Assembly (NCBI GenBank): GCA_013205155.1 | Contig: JABMMT010000126.1 | Location: 1-15,963 of the forward strand | Length of the DNA stretch: 15,963 nucleotides | Direction of reading: 5' to 3' | Origin: Betaproteobacteria bacterium | Lineage (GTDB): Bacteria > Pseudomonadota > Gammaproteobacteria > Burkholderiales > Burkholderiaceae | Shown: one piece after another, positions 8,185 to 15,457 of the stretch | How positions within the stretch are numbered: the first letter of the stretch is position 1 | Layout of the letters: the number at the start of each line of letters is the position of its first letter | Notes under the pieces: model-generated | The model's input: only the letters and a program-made list of their open reading frames with translations | Told to the model about the DNA's origin: nothing | Database searches by the model: none | Program-made: the position numbers and the translations under genes

Positions 8185-8646
8185 TTAATTTGGTTTAGCG
8201 CAGGTATCAGGCTTAATTTGATCTGGTGTTTGTTCACCCAAATACACACCGATGATTTTGACTGGCGTTTTACCCGCTACCTTACCAAGATGACACCAAT
8301 CAATCGCCTCTACGTAAGATGTGCCTGCTTTGTAAGTTTTTTTACCTTTACTGCCGTAATCGACTTCTAGATCACCGGAGACTATATAAACAAATAAGGG
8401 AATGAGATGTTTATGAAGACTAGTTTGCTTGCCTACTGGAATATCAATATTAAAAGCCTTGATCAGCGGTTGCCCAGCTGGATACTTAAAATCTTGACCT
8501 AAGGTTGTCTTTGGCGCGCCTGTAATCACAATTGGTGTAGCGTCAATATCTTCATAGGGCACCTTGCCATCTATATAAGTTAATGCAGATGCATTAATGC
8601 CAATAAAGAGTAATCCCGCTGTAAAAAATAACTTGCTGAGTTTCAT
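8185..8646 (-). CDS. Exported small cupin-domain protein
   Basis: Protein of 153 residues with a Sec-type signal peptide: basic start (MKLSK), hydrophobic core about 6-18, and likely cleavage after ASA at 19-21. The mature part is a single cupin barrel. Motif 1 is degenerate: HKH (H78, H80) is present, but no Glu follows at the usual spacing, where L84 or F85 stand. In motif 2 a single H119 is present within DWCHLG. Three His could still hold a metal. C118 and C149 could form a disulfide in the periplasm. The substrate is unknown. The start at 8646 has a good Shine-Dalgarno (AGAGGGA). Only 30 nt separate it from the xth stop, so it may be the last gene of the glnA-ntrBC-xth transcript. Confidence 0.8.
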   Translation of the reverse strand: MKLSKLFFTAGLLFIGINASALTYIDGKVPYEDIDATPIVITGAPKTTLGQDFKYPAGQPLIKAFNIDIPVGKQTSLHKHLIPLFVYIVSGDLEVDYGSKGKKTYKAGTSYVEAIDWCHLGKVAGKTPVKIIGVYLGEQTPDQIKPDTCAKPN

Positions 8647-8676
8647 AATAAATTCCCTCTGAATTAGATTAATATT

Positions 8677-9522
8677 TTATTGACCAATAGTTGCAATCAC
8701 AGGGGCATGATCTGACGGTTGCTCCCAGCTTCTCGGCTCTTTATCCACAGTGCTAGCTTGGCACTTTATCTTCAAAGCTTCGCTCAGTAAAATATGGTCA
8801 ATACGCATACCTGCATTTCTTCTAAAGCCCATCATACGGTAATCCCACCAGCTGTATGTTTTTGGGGCTTGTTCAAACATCCTAAAGGAATCATAAAGTC
8901 CAAGCCCTAGCAATTCTTGGAATGCACTTCTTTCTGCTGGAGAAACAAGGTTCTGACCTTCCCATGCCTTAGGATCATGAACATCTGCATCGGCTGGTGC
9001 AATATTGAAGTCGCCTAAGAGGGCCAAACGAGGATTCTGTTGCAACTCAAGTGCTAACCATTTTTGTAGGGCACTGAGCCAATTGAGTTTATAGACAAAC
9101 TTATCGCTTTCAGGCGACTGTCCATTTGGGAAGTAAGCTGAAATTAGCCTGATAGGCTGTATTCCTGCAAAAGGAATCGTTGCTGCCAAGATGCGCTGCT
9201 GCTCATCATTGTTACCAGGAATATTTCTAATGGGATTGAGAAAAGTGGTAGTAGCATCTGATGCAATTGAGGCTAAAGCAGCTTTACGAACAATAATAGC
9301 AACGCCGTTATAGGTCTTTTGTCCAGCAACTAGGCTAAGGTAGCCAGCAGCCTCTAGCTCCGGGTGGGGATACTTATCATCTATCAACTTAAGCTCTTGC
9401 AAGCAAAGAGCATCAATCGGCTGTTTCTTTTGCTCTTGATCTTGTAACCAACGAAGCACGTGTGGAAGGCGAACTTTTAAAGAGTTTACATTCCATGCAG
9501 CAATCCGAATTGAGTCAGTCAT
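8677..9522 (-). CDS. xth: Exodeoxyribonuclease III / AP endonuclease (ExoIII family)
   Basis: Mg-dependent nuclease that cuts DNA at abasic sites and digests from 3' ends in base excision repair. The 281 residues are close to the E. coli ExoIII length (268). Active-site blocks: WNVNSLK (N11), CLQELK (E43), SAYFPNG (Y130, N133), LLGDFNIAP (D171, N173), RIDHILLS (D242), and SDHAPV (D271, H272). Every catalytic residue I know for the family is present. The ATG overlaps the 3' end of ntrC by 8 nt, so translation is probably coupled and the gene is expressed with the nitrogen regulators. No separate promoter was seen. Confidence 0.96.
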   Translation of the reverse strand: MTDSIRIAAWNVNSLKVRLPHVLRWLQDQEQKKQPIDALCLQELKLIDDKYPHPELEAAGYLSLVAGQKTYNGVAIIVRKAALASIASDATTTFLNPIRNIPGNNDEQQRILAATIPFAGIQPIRLISAYFPNGQSPESDKFVYKLNWLSALQKWLALELQQNPRLALLGDFNIAPADADVHDPKAWEGQNLVSPAERSAFQELLGLGLYDSFRMFEQAPKTYSWWDYRMMGFRRNAGMRIDHILLSEALKIKCQASTVDKEPRSWEQPSDHAPVIATIGQ

Positions 9523-10966
9523 CTATCCCTAGCTCCTGCAGCTTACGAGTAATGGTATTACGACCAATGCCTAATCGTTGAGCCGCCTCTACTCTGCGTC
9601 CGCGTGTCACTTCAAGCGCCGCCTGTAAAACTGCTTTTTCAAAACGAGCACTCAGGGCATCGTACACCTCTTGATCGCCATCTTGCAGCATTTTAGCCGC
9701 CAAACGGCCAAGACCGCTCTCCCAATCACTAGCTGTAGCTTTAACCCCGCTGAGATTTTCAGGAGAAGATTCACCATGCAAAATAAGAGTTGGCGCGCTG
9801 GCTTCAGCAACAATGTCGGCAGGTAAATCACCTAATCCAATCACATTGGCAGGCGTCATTACCGTCAGCCAATGACATAAGTTCTCTAATTGACGCACAT
9901 TACCTGGAAATGGCATTGTGCTTATTTCTTTTAAAACCTCGTCTGAGAGTTTCTTGGGATCTACGCCCAGCGACTTGGCGCAAATGAGCATGAAGTGTCT
10001 AGCTAAGACTGGAATATCTTCGCTACGTTCACGCAAAGAAGGCATCCGCAGACGAATCACATTTAAACGATGTAATAAATCTTCGCGGAATGCACCTGAA
10101 GCAACACGTGCCTCTAGGTTTTGATGAGTCGATGCGATGATGCGGACATTTGCTTTAATGGGATCTTGCCCGCCAATACGATAAAAATGTCCGTCCGTTA
10201 AGACCCGTAATAATCTAGTTTGTAAATCGAAAGGAAGATCTGCAACCTCGCCTAAAAATAAAGTGCCTCCATCAGCTTGCTCAAAACGACCACGACGTAA
10301 TGTGAGCGCCCCCGGAAAGGCGCCCCGCTCATGGCCAAAAAGCTCAGACTCTAATAAATCTTTTGGTACCGCAGAGGTACTCAAAGAGACAAAGGGTCCC
10401 TTAGCACGCGGACTATGTTTATGCAAAGCATGGGCAACCAATTCTTTACCAGTCCCAGATTCACCTGTAATCAGAACGGTAGCATGTGATTGCGCTAAGC
10501 GCCCAATCGCACGGAAAATTTCCTGCATTGCTGGCGCTTGACCAATAATCTCGCTAGCATCTTGGTACCAGCCTGCTGGTTCCTTGGCGCCAGATTCATT
10601 ACGAATTCCTTGCTCAACTGCCCGATGAATGAGTTCAATTGCTTTATTCACATCAAAGGGTTTTGTCAGGTACTCAAACGCACCACCCTGAAAAGAAGAA
10701 ACCGCTGAATCCAAGTCGGAGTATGCCGTCATGATAATCACGGGCAAGCTTGGATGACTGGCTTTAACATGCTGCAGCAGATCTAAACCGTTTCCACGTG
10801 GCATCCGGATATCCGAAATCAAAACTTGAGGGGTCTCTTTATCTAGCGCATCAAGTACATCATTTGGATTAGAAAAGCTTTTATAAGGCATATTCTCGCG
10901 CGCTAGTGCTTTTTCTAAAACCCAACGAATGGATTGATCGTCGTCAACGATCCAGATTGGTTTCAT
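9515..10966 (-). CDS. ntrC: Nitrogen regulator NtrC with altered sigma54-activator motifs
   Basis: Response regulator of the NtrBC system, 483 residues. Receiver domain 1-120: D9, D10, phosphoacceptor D52 (SDIRMP), K102. AAA+ domain about 138-380: Walker A GESGTGKE (168-175), arginine-finger region R294/R300, and sensor II FPGNVRQLEN (R358). A Fis-type helix-turn-helix fills the C-terminus (about 440-482). Three hallmark positions differ from classical NtrC: the sigma54-contact loop reads GAFPGA (P218 for Thr), Walker B reads LFLGE (G239 for Asp), and the glutamate-switch Asn is S196. I checked each codon on the minus strand (CCG, GGC, AGT), and the reading frame is intact. DNA binding and phosphorylation should be kept, whereas sigma54 remodelling is doubtful. 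It overlaps ntrB by 4 nt (ATGA) and xth by 8 nt. Confidence 0.95.
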   Translation of the reverse strand: MKPIWIVDDDQSIRWVLEKALARENMPYKSFSNPNDVLDALDKETPQVLISDIRMPRGNGLDLLQHVKASHPSLPVIIMTAYSDLDSAVSSFQGGAFEYLTKPFDVNKAIELIHRAVEQGIRNESGAKEPAGWYQDASEIIGQAPAMQEIFRAIGRLAQSHATVLITGESGTGKELVAHALHKHSPRAKGPFVSLSTSAVPKDLLESELFGHERGAFPGALTLRRGRFEQADGGTLFLGEVADLPFDLQTRLLRVLTDGHFYRIGGQDPIKANVRIIASTHQNLEARVASGAFREDLLHRLNVIRLRMPSLRERSEDIPVLARHFMLICAKSLGVDPKKLSDEVLKEISTMPFPGNVRQLENLCHWLTVMTPANVIGLGDLPADIVAEASAPTLILHGESSPENLSGVKATASDWESGLGRLAAKMLQDGDQEVYDALSARFEKAVLQAALEVTRGRRVEAAQRLGIGRNTITRKLQELGIDD

Positions 10967-12096
10967 GAGCTTTTCTCCTGCCTACGGTATGGAATTTGAA
11001 TATGGAAATCGGTACGTCCAGGGCGACTGTCGCATACGATAAATCCCTGGTGCTGCTGAACAAAGGTTTGCGCTAAGGTCAGACCCAAGCCGCTACCACC
11101 TTCTCTGCCAGAAACGAGTGGAAAGAATATGCGTTCGCTAATATCCTCTGGAATGCCGGGACCGTTATCAATCACATGAAGATCCAAAGCGAGTCTGTAA
11201 CGCTGTTTTGATATAGTGACTGATCTTGCGATACGGGTTTTTAATTCGATTTGTGCAGCTCCTAAAAGAATCTCTTCAGAAAGTGCTTGTGCAGCGTTAT
11301 GCACAATATTGAGTACCGCCTGAATGAGTTGCTCGCGATCACCTAAAATATCTGGCAAGCTGGTGTCATAGTTCCGAATAATTCGGAGACCCTTAGGGAA
11401 TTCTGCTAATACCAAACTACGCACGCGCTCCAAGGCCTCATGCAAATTAAAGGACTCCATCACATGTGCTTTACGATGTGGAGCCAATAAACGATCCACT
11501 AAAGTCTGTAAACGATCTGACTCTTTAATGATGACTTGCGTGTATTCACGCAAACCCTTATCGGGTAACTCAAACTCTAATAATTGTGCAGCACCGCGAA
11601 TTCCGCCTAAGGGATTTTTAATCTCATGCGCTAAATTACGCATTAACTGTTTATTCGCCTCTACTTGCTGCGTAACACGCTCATCGCGCTCACTTCTTAA
11701 CTGCTGATCAATCGGAAACCATTCCATCATCAGGAGCGAAGGATCCTCCAATGGAGCTATCACCACATGTGCCGGTATAGAGTCCTGATGAATACTGCCG
11801 GGTAATGAATGCAGCACCATTTCTTGACGTTGAGCTGCAGCATGGCCAAGCTTAACCTCCTCAACCATCGAATTTAAAGCATTGTTATCCCCAAATAAAT
11901 CATGCACAGATTGACCCTCAAGTGATTTACGTGAGAGATCCAAGGCAGCCTCTGCGGCTGGATTCACATAAATCAATTGATAGCCCTCTGCCTCAAATAC
12001 CACAATGGCATTTGGCATCTGATCAAGCAATGTCGGAAAAAAAGGAGCAGCCGAAGCTGCTCCCTTGAACGAATTGCGCAACAGACCTGCGCTCAA
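10963..12096 (-). CDS. ntrB: Nitrogen sensor histidine kinase/phosphatase NtrB
   Basis: Cytoplasmic kinase that phosphorylates NtrC when nitrogen is short and, with PII, dephosphorylates it when nitrogen is plentiful. The 377 residues comprise a PAS domain about 20-130 (YVNPAAEAAL at 43-52), phosphoacceptor H157 in NLAHEIKNPLGGIRGAAQ, the N-box NIVHNAAQAL (N263, N267), G1 DNGPG (310-314), and G2 GSGLGL (335-340). There are no membrane segments. The start is TTG at 12096-12094, chosen because a strong Shine-Dalgarno lies 5 nt upstream; the next in-frame ATG (codon 27) has none and would cut into the PAS helix. The gene begins 14 nt after the glnA stop. Codons 11-21 encode KGAASAAPFFP and simultaneously form a perfect intrinsic terminator. 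Confidence 0.94.
   Translation of the reverse strand: MSAGLLRNSFKGAASAAPFFPTLLDQMPNAIVVFEAEGYQLIYVNPAAEAALDLSRKSLEGQSVHDLFGDNNALNSMVEEVKLGHAAAQRQEMVLHSLPGSIHQDSIPAHVVIAPLEDPSLLMMEWFPIDQQLRSERDERVTQQVEANKQLMRNLAHEIKNPLGGIRGAAQLLEFELPDKGLREYTQVIIKESDRLQTLVDRLLAPHRKAHVMESFNLHEALERVRSLVLAEFPKGLRIIRNYDTSLPDILGDREQLIQAVLNIVHNAAQALSEEILLGAAQIELKTRIARSVTISKQRYRLALDLHVIDNGPGIPEDISERIFFPLVSGREGGSGLGLTLAQTFVQQHQGFIVCDSRPGRTDFHIQIPYRRQEKSS
12037..12066 (-). terminator. Intrinsic terminator embedded in the 5' coding region of ntrB
   Basis: On the minus strand GGAGCAGC (12063-12056), loop TTCG (12055-12052) and GCTGCTCC (12051-12044) are followed by seven T (12043-12037). The 8 Watson-Crick pairs extend by one G-U and two A-U pairs. 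The loop is the very stable C(UUCG)G type. This is a textbook Rho-independent terminator downstream of glnA, yet it lies within codons 11-20 of ntrB. In E. coli a terminator also separates glnA from glnL (ntrB), but there it is intergenic. Confidence 0.88.
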
Positions 12097-12107
12097 GTCC
12101 TCTCCTT
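12094..12107 (-). promoter_or_regulatory. Ribosome binding site fixing the ntrB TTG start
   Basis: AAGGAG (12107-12102), continuing as AGGAC, precedes TTG (12096-12094) with a 5-nt spacer. No comparable site precedes the later in-frame candidates, TTG codon 23 or ATG codon 27. This site decides the start and places the terminator hairpin inside the coding sequence. Confidence 0.75.
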
Positions 12108-12110
12108 CGC

Positions 12111-13526
12111 TTACAGGGAGTAATACATATCAAATTCGATTGGATGGGTTGTCATACGGAAACGTGTGACATCTTCCATCTTCAAATTGATATAGGCATC
12201 AAGCATAGACTCTGTAAATACACCGCCGCGAGTCAAGAACTCATGATCCTTCTCCAAGGCAGCCAATGCTTCTTCTAGGCTTGCGCAAACGGTTGGGATC
12301 TTTGCATCTTCTTCAGGTGGCAAGTCATACAAATTCTTATCAGCAGCTTCGCCTGGATGAATCTTATTCTGCACACCATCTAAACCAGCCATCAAGAGTG
12401 CTGAGAATGCCAAGTATGGGTTGGCCAATGGATCTGGGAAACGAGTCTCAATCCGACGACCCTTAGGACTAGAAACGTGTGGAATACGAATTGAAGCAGA
12501 ACGATTACGTGCTGAGTAGGCCAACTTCACTGGAGCCTCAAAACCTGGAACCAAACGCTTGTATGAGTTTGTGCCTGGATTGGTGATCGCATTGAGCGCT
12601 TTAGCATGCTTAATAATGCCGCCAATGTAGAACAGAGCAAACTCTGACAAACCAGCATAACCATTGCCAGCAAATAAATTCTCACCATTTTTCCAAACAG
12701 ATTGGTGAACGTGCATACCAGATCCGTTATCACCTACTACTGGCTTAGGCATAAAGGTTGCAGTCTTGCCATAAGCATGGGCAACGTTTTGTACCACGTA
12801 TTTTAGCCAAATAGTCCAGTCAGCGCGCTGTACTAATGTGCTGAACTTGGTGCCTAATTCATTCTGACCTTGACCAGCAACTTCATGGTGATGCACCTCA
12901 ACTGGAATACCCAATGATTCGAGAATCAAACACATTTCAGAACGCATGTCTTGGAATGTATCTACTGGCGCCACTGGGAAGTAACCGCCCTTCTTACCTG
13001 GACGGTGACCAGTGTTACCGCCTTCGATTACTTTTGATGAAGACCATGGAGCTTCTTCGGAATCAATCTTCACGAAGCAACCCTGCATGTCAGCACCCCA
13101 GCGAACGCCATCAAAAATAAAGAACTCTGGCTCTGGACCAAAGTAAGCTGTATCTCCTAAACCAGTACTCTTCAAATAGGCCTCTGCACGCTTTCCAATC
13201 GAGCGTGGATCACGGTCATAACCTTTACCGTCAGCAGGCTCGATCACATCACAAGTCAAGACCAGAGTTGGCTCTTCATAAAATGGATCAATGTATGCAG
13301 CTGTTGGATCTGGTTTAAGCAACATATCGGATGCTTCAATTCCTTTCCAGCCAGCAATAGAAGAACCGTCAAATGCATGACCATTCTCAAACTTGTCTTC
13401 GTCAAAGGCGGAAATAGGCACTGTAGTGTGTTGTTCTTTACCCTTTGTATCCACAAAGCGGAAGTCAACGAAAGTACATTCCTTCTCTTTTACTAACTTC
13501 ATCACATCAGCGACGGTCTTCGTCAT
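12111..13526 (-). CDS. glnA: Glutamine synthetase, type I
   Basis: Dodecameric cytoplasmic enzyme that makes glutamine from glutamate, ammonia and ATP, the main entry of ammonium. The 471 residues match the GSI-beta length. Landmarks: FDGSSIAGWKGI (D53 loop), the metal-site stretch EVHHHEVAGQGQNELGTKF (210-228), GDNGSGMHVHQS (265-276), the glutamate-binding region VPGFEAPVKLAYSARNRSAS (E330, R342) with R347 just after, and the adenylylation motif KNLYDLPPEE with Y400. Activity is therefore expected to be controlled by GlnE adenylylation. The Shine-Dalgarno GAGGAG is 6 nt from ATG 13526. The 202-bp upstream region carries two NtrC-type palindromes. ntrB follows after only 14 nt. Confidence 0.98.
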   Translation of the reverse strand: MTKTVADVMKLVKEKECTFVDFRFVDTKGKEQHTTVPISAFDEDKFENGHAFDGSSIAGWKGIEASDMLLKPDPTAAYIDPFYEEPTLVLTCDVIEPADGKGYDRDPRSIGKRAEAYLKSTGLGDTAYFGPEPEFFIFDGVRWGADMQGCFVKIDSEEAPWSSSKVIEGGNTGHRPGKKGGYFPVAPVDTFQDMRSEMCLILESLGIPVEVHHHEVAGQGQNELGTKFSTLVQRADWTIWLKYVVQNVAHAYGKTATFMPKPVVGDNGSGMHVHQSVWKNGENLFAGNGYAGLSEFALFYIGGIIKHAKALNAITNPGTNSYKRLVPGFEAPVKLAYSARNRSASIRIPHVSSPKGRRIETRFPDPLANPYLAFSALLMAGLDGVQNKIHPGEAADKNLYDLPPEEDAKIPTVCASLEEALAALEKDHEFLTRGGVFTESMLDAYINLKMEDVTRFRMTTHPIEFDMYYSL

Positions 13527-13590
13527 GCAAATCTCCTCTATTAACTAAATTCGGAATTCAAACTTAAGGCATACACACTTACTCATTCCA

Positions 13591-13606
13591 GGCAGCAAAC
13601 ATGCCT
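13591..13606 (-). promoter_or_regulatory. Degenerate -24/-12 (sigma54-like) element upstream of glnA
   Basis: On the minus strand AGGCATGTTTGCTGCC runs from 13606 to 13591. The near-invariant GG (13605-13604) and GC (13593-13592) are exactly 10 nt apart, and GGCA and TGC match the consensus TGGCAC-N5-TTGCA. However, the T before GG, the C at the end of TGGCAC, the first T of TTGC and the base after TTGC all differ. It would start transcription near 13580, about 54 nt before the glnA ATG, with the NtrC-type boxes centred near -80 and -132. It may be a weak or decayed sigma54 promoter, or chance. No convincing sigma70 -35/-10 pair was found here. Confidence 0.35.
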
Positions 13607-13651
13607 AATGGATGTAATTTACTGAATTTAACAAGTGAGAACAGTCATTAT

Positions 13652-13668
13652 TGCACTGTTTAAGTGCT
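13652..13668. promoter_or_regulatory. NtrC-type binding palindrome, proximal (weaker)
   Basis: Minus-strand AGCACTTAAACAGTGCA matches 11 of 14 positions of TGCACYA-N3-TRGTGCA. Its arms GCACT and AGTGC are perfectly complementary. It is centred at 13660, about 134 bp before the glnA start codon and 52 bp from the stronger box. Confidence 0.7.
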
Positions 13669-13703
13669 CAACTAGCTGTTAAGTAGGTAGTAAAGCCTAT
13701 TTA

Positions 13704-13720
13704 TGCACCAATATAGTGCA
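13704..13720. promoter_or_regulatory. NtrC-type binding palindrome, distal (strong)
   Basis: Minus-strand TGCACTATATTGGTGCA matches all 14 defined positions of TGCACYA-N3-TRGTGCA and resembles the NtrC sites upstream of E. coli glnA. It lies 8 bp past the stop codon of the upstream CinA-like gene. With the proximal box it forms a pair centred 52 bp apart, about five helical turns, which suits cooperative NtrC binding on one DNA face. Confidence 0.85.
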
Positions 13721-13728
13721 AATATGAT

Positions 13729-14583
13729 CTAGGTAATATCGTGTATTTCATATCCCAACTCTTGGGTGCCAGTACGCAAAGCAGACCAGGCGCTCTCTAG
13801 TAAATTGGCATTGCCTTTGATGCCCAATTCGATATGGCGCTCGGCATAGACCCCGCCTTTTGAGACATCACCGACTGAAGGTAGGCTAAACACCTTCACC
13901 CCTGGAAAGCTGGCCTCTATTCGCTCCATTAAGGGGGTTAGAGCTGACTCAATTCCCTTGGGAACAATGAAGCTTTGCTCAGACCAGTTTTCCTGATGAA
14001 AAAGGTCTTTGTAATGAGTATCGAGGCTCCATGCCATCATCGGGGCTGCCATTACTGGAAAGCCTGGCACAAAGTGATGCTCTTGAATCCGAAAGCCCGG
14101 AATTTGGTTGTATGGATTAGGAATAATTTCGCTTCCAATCGGAAACTCACCCATCTTAAAACGATGCTGATTCTCAGGCCTACTGAGATCGGCCTTGATT
14201 GGATCTCCTTCTGCCGTCGACTGGATGCGACCTGCAATCAACTCTCTTGCAGTTGGATGTAATTGTGTTTTAGTTCCCAATGCGAGTGCTGCACACTGAC
14301 GTGTGTGGTCATCTGGTGTTGCCCCAATTCCTCCGGTACTAAAAACAACATCACCACTGGCAAAGCTTGCTTTAAGAGTTGCTGTAATTTGATCGGGATC
14401 ATCAGCAACATATTTTGCCCAAGACAAGCTAAGGCCCCGCTCATTGAGCAACTCAATCAGCTTACTCATATGTTTATCCTGGCGCCGCCCTGACAAAATC
14501 TCATCACCAATCACGATCAGACCAAAGCGGCGAGATGTTTTTGCTGGTTCATCAATGACCACTTTTTTTAATGCATCAACCAT
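13729..14583 (-). CDS. CinA-like protein with molybdopterin-binding (MoCF) fold
   Basis: Protein of 284 residues in the COG1058 group (CinA N-terminal, MoaB/MogA-like fold). Evidence: GLIVIGDEILSGRRQDKH near the N-terminus and FSTGGIGATPDDHTR, the conserved glycine-rich plus acidic loop of this fold. There is no C-terminal deamidase (PncC) domain, so it is not a full-length CinA. The true substrate is unknown: members of this group are usually annotated molybdopterin-binding, but no molybdenum gene is nearby. I take ATG 14583, which overlaps the upstream EI24 gene by 8 nt; its GGAG is a rather distant 10 nt upstream. A TTG start at 14604 would add seven residues. It ends just before the glnA control region, with no visible terminator. 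Confidence 0.85.
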   Translation of the reverse strand: MVDALKKVVIDEPAKTSRRFGLIVIGDEILSGRRQDKHMSKLIELLNERGLSLSWAKYVADDPDQITATLKASFASGDVVFSTGGIGATPDDHTRQCAALALGTKTQLHPTARELIAGRIQSTAEGDPIKADLSRPENQHRFKMGEFPIGSEIIPNPYNQIPGFRIQEHHFVPGFPVMAAPMMAWSLDTHYKDLFHQENWSEQSFIVPKGIESALTPLMERIEASFPGVKVFSLPSVGDVSKGGVYAERHIELGIKGNANLLESAWSALRTGTQELGYEIHDIT

Positions 14584-15445
14584 GGTACGGAAGCTCCATA
14601 TCAACTACACGACTTTCTATAGTGAGTGATTTTGCCAATTCTTCATGCCTTAATTCTTTTAAAGCATCTAATAAAAAATGACTAAACCACAAAGCCGCAA
14701 ATACAAAAATAAGAGAGTAAATCCAAAGTGCTACAAAACTCACAATCGGAAATAAAATGAGCGCTAATGCCGAAGTTGCCCAAAAGAAAGTGGGGACAGC
14801 CCCAAGCATGCCTGACACAATGCCCATTGTCAGTAGCGGCCAGCGATATTTTTCGAGCAACACATCGCGCTCTTCAGAGCTAGCATGATTAGCAAGGACA
14901 TCGTAAGACATCAAACGCATCGTCAACCAACCCCACAATAATGGGGGCAATACTGCTACTAGAGGGGGAACCCACCATACCGGCAATGTCAACAACACTA
15001 GAGCCAAACAAATTAGCGCAGACCACAATGTATAAACTAAGCTGCCAAAGAAGCCGCCGCCTCTTTTGTAATCAAGATCTTGATAGGCACCCTGCTTAGC
15101 CACAATATTCACAATCGCTGGAACAGTCGAAAAGGCGATAAACACTAGCAAGCTGATCGTAATGAGCGGAATAATCAACATGACAAAAAATAATGGGGCA
15201 ATCCATGCTCGCGCATTTTCAAATCCAGCCCAAATCAAGCCATCCTGAATCCAACTAGTAAATATGGATGTTGTTAAGAAAATACTAAGAAGCTCAAGGG
15301 CTGGAGTCCATGTCAGCCAAATCAGGCAACCCCAGAGGACTGACACGATTAAAAAAGGACGCATGCTCAGCCACAGCATTCGTGGATGCATGGTGCCGAC
15401 TAAGGCTAAGCCAAAAGACTTCAATACTTGCTGCAAACCAACCAT
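14576..15445 (-). CDS. EI24-domain integral membrane protein (CysZ-like fold)
   Basis: Very hydrophobic protein of 289 residues with about six membrane-embedded segments: about 29-47, 84-108, 137-157, 158-175, 208-224 and 226-262 (the last long enough for two). Its layout and sequence flavour fit the EI24 superfamily, which includes the bacterial sulfate permease CysZ, and betaproteobacterial proteins annotated only as EI24 domain-containing. A sulfate-transport role is not supported by any neighbour. The start at 15445 has a good Shine-Dalgarno (AAGGA, 5 nt spacer). It lies 30 nt after the fatty acid hydroxylase gene and overlaps the CinA-like gene by 8 nt, so the three are probably cotranscribed. 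Confidence 0.75.
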   Translation of the reverse strand: MVGLQQVLKSFGLALVGTMHPRMLWLSMRPFLIVSVLWGCLIWLTWTPALELLSIFLTTSIFTSWIQDGLIWAGFENARAWIAPLFFVMLIIPLITISLLVFIAFSTVPAIVNIVAKQGAYQDLDYKRGGGFFGSLVYTLWSALICLALVLLTLPVWWVPPLVAVLPPLLWGWLTMRLMSYDVLANHASSEERDVLLEKYRWPLLTMGIVSGMLGAVPTFFWATSALALILFPIVSFVALWIYSLIFVFAALWFSHFLLDALKELRHEELAKSLTIESRVVDMELPYHG

Positions 15446-15457
15446 ATGATTCCTTAT

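Noticed and set aside
12011..12030. Alternative ntrB start at the in-frame ATG of codon 27 (12018-12016) or TTG of codon 23, which would make the terminator purely intergenic
   Set aside because: Neither has a Shine-Dalgarno, and starting there would truncate the first PAS helix. The TTG at 12096 has AAGGAG at ideal spacing. It is kept only as the main alternative for testing.
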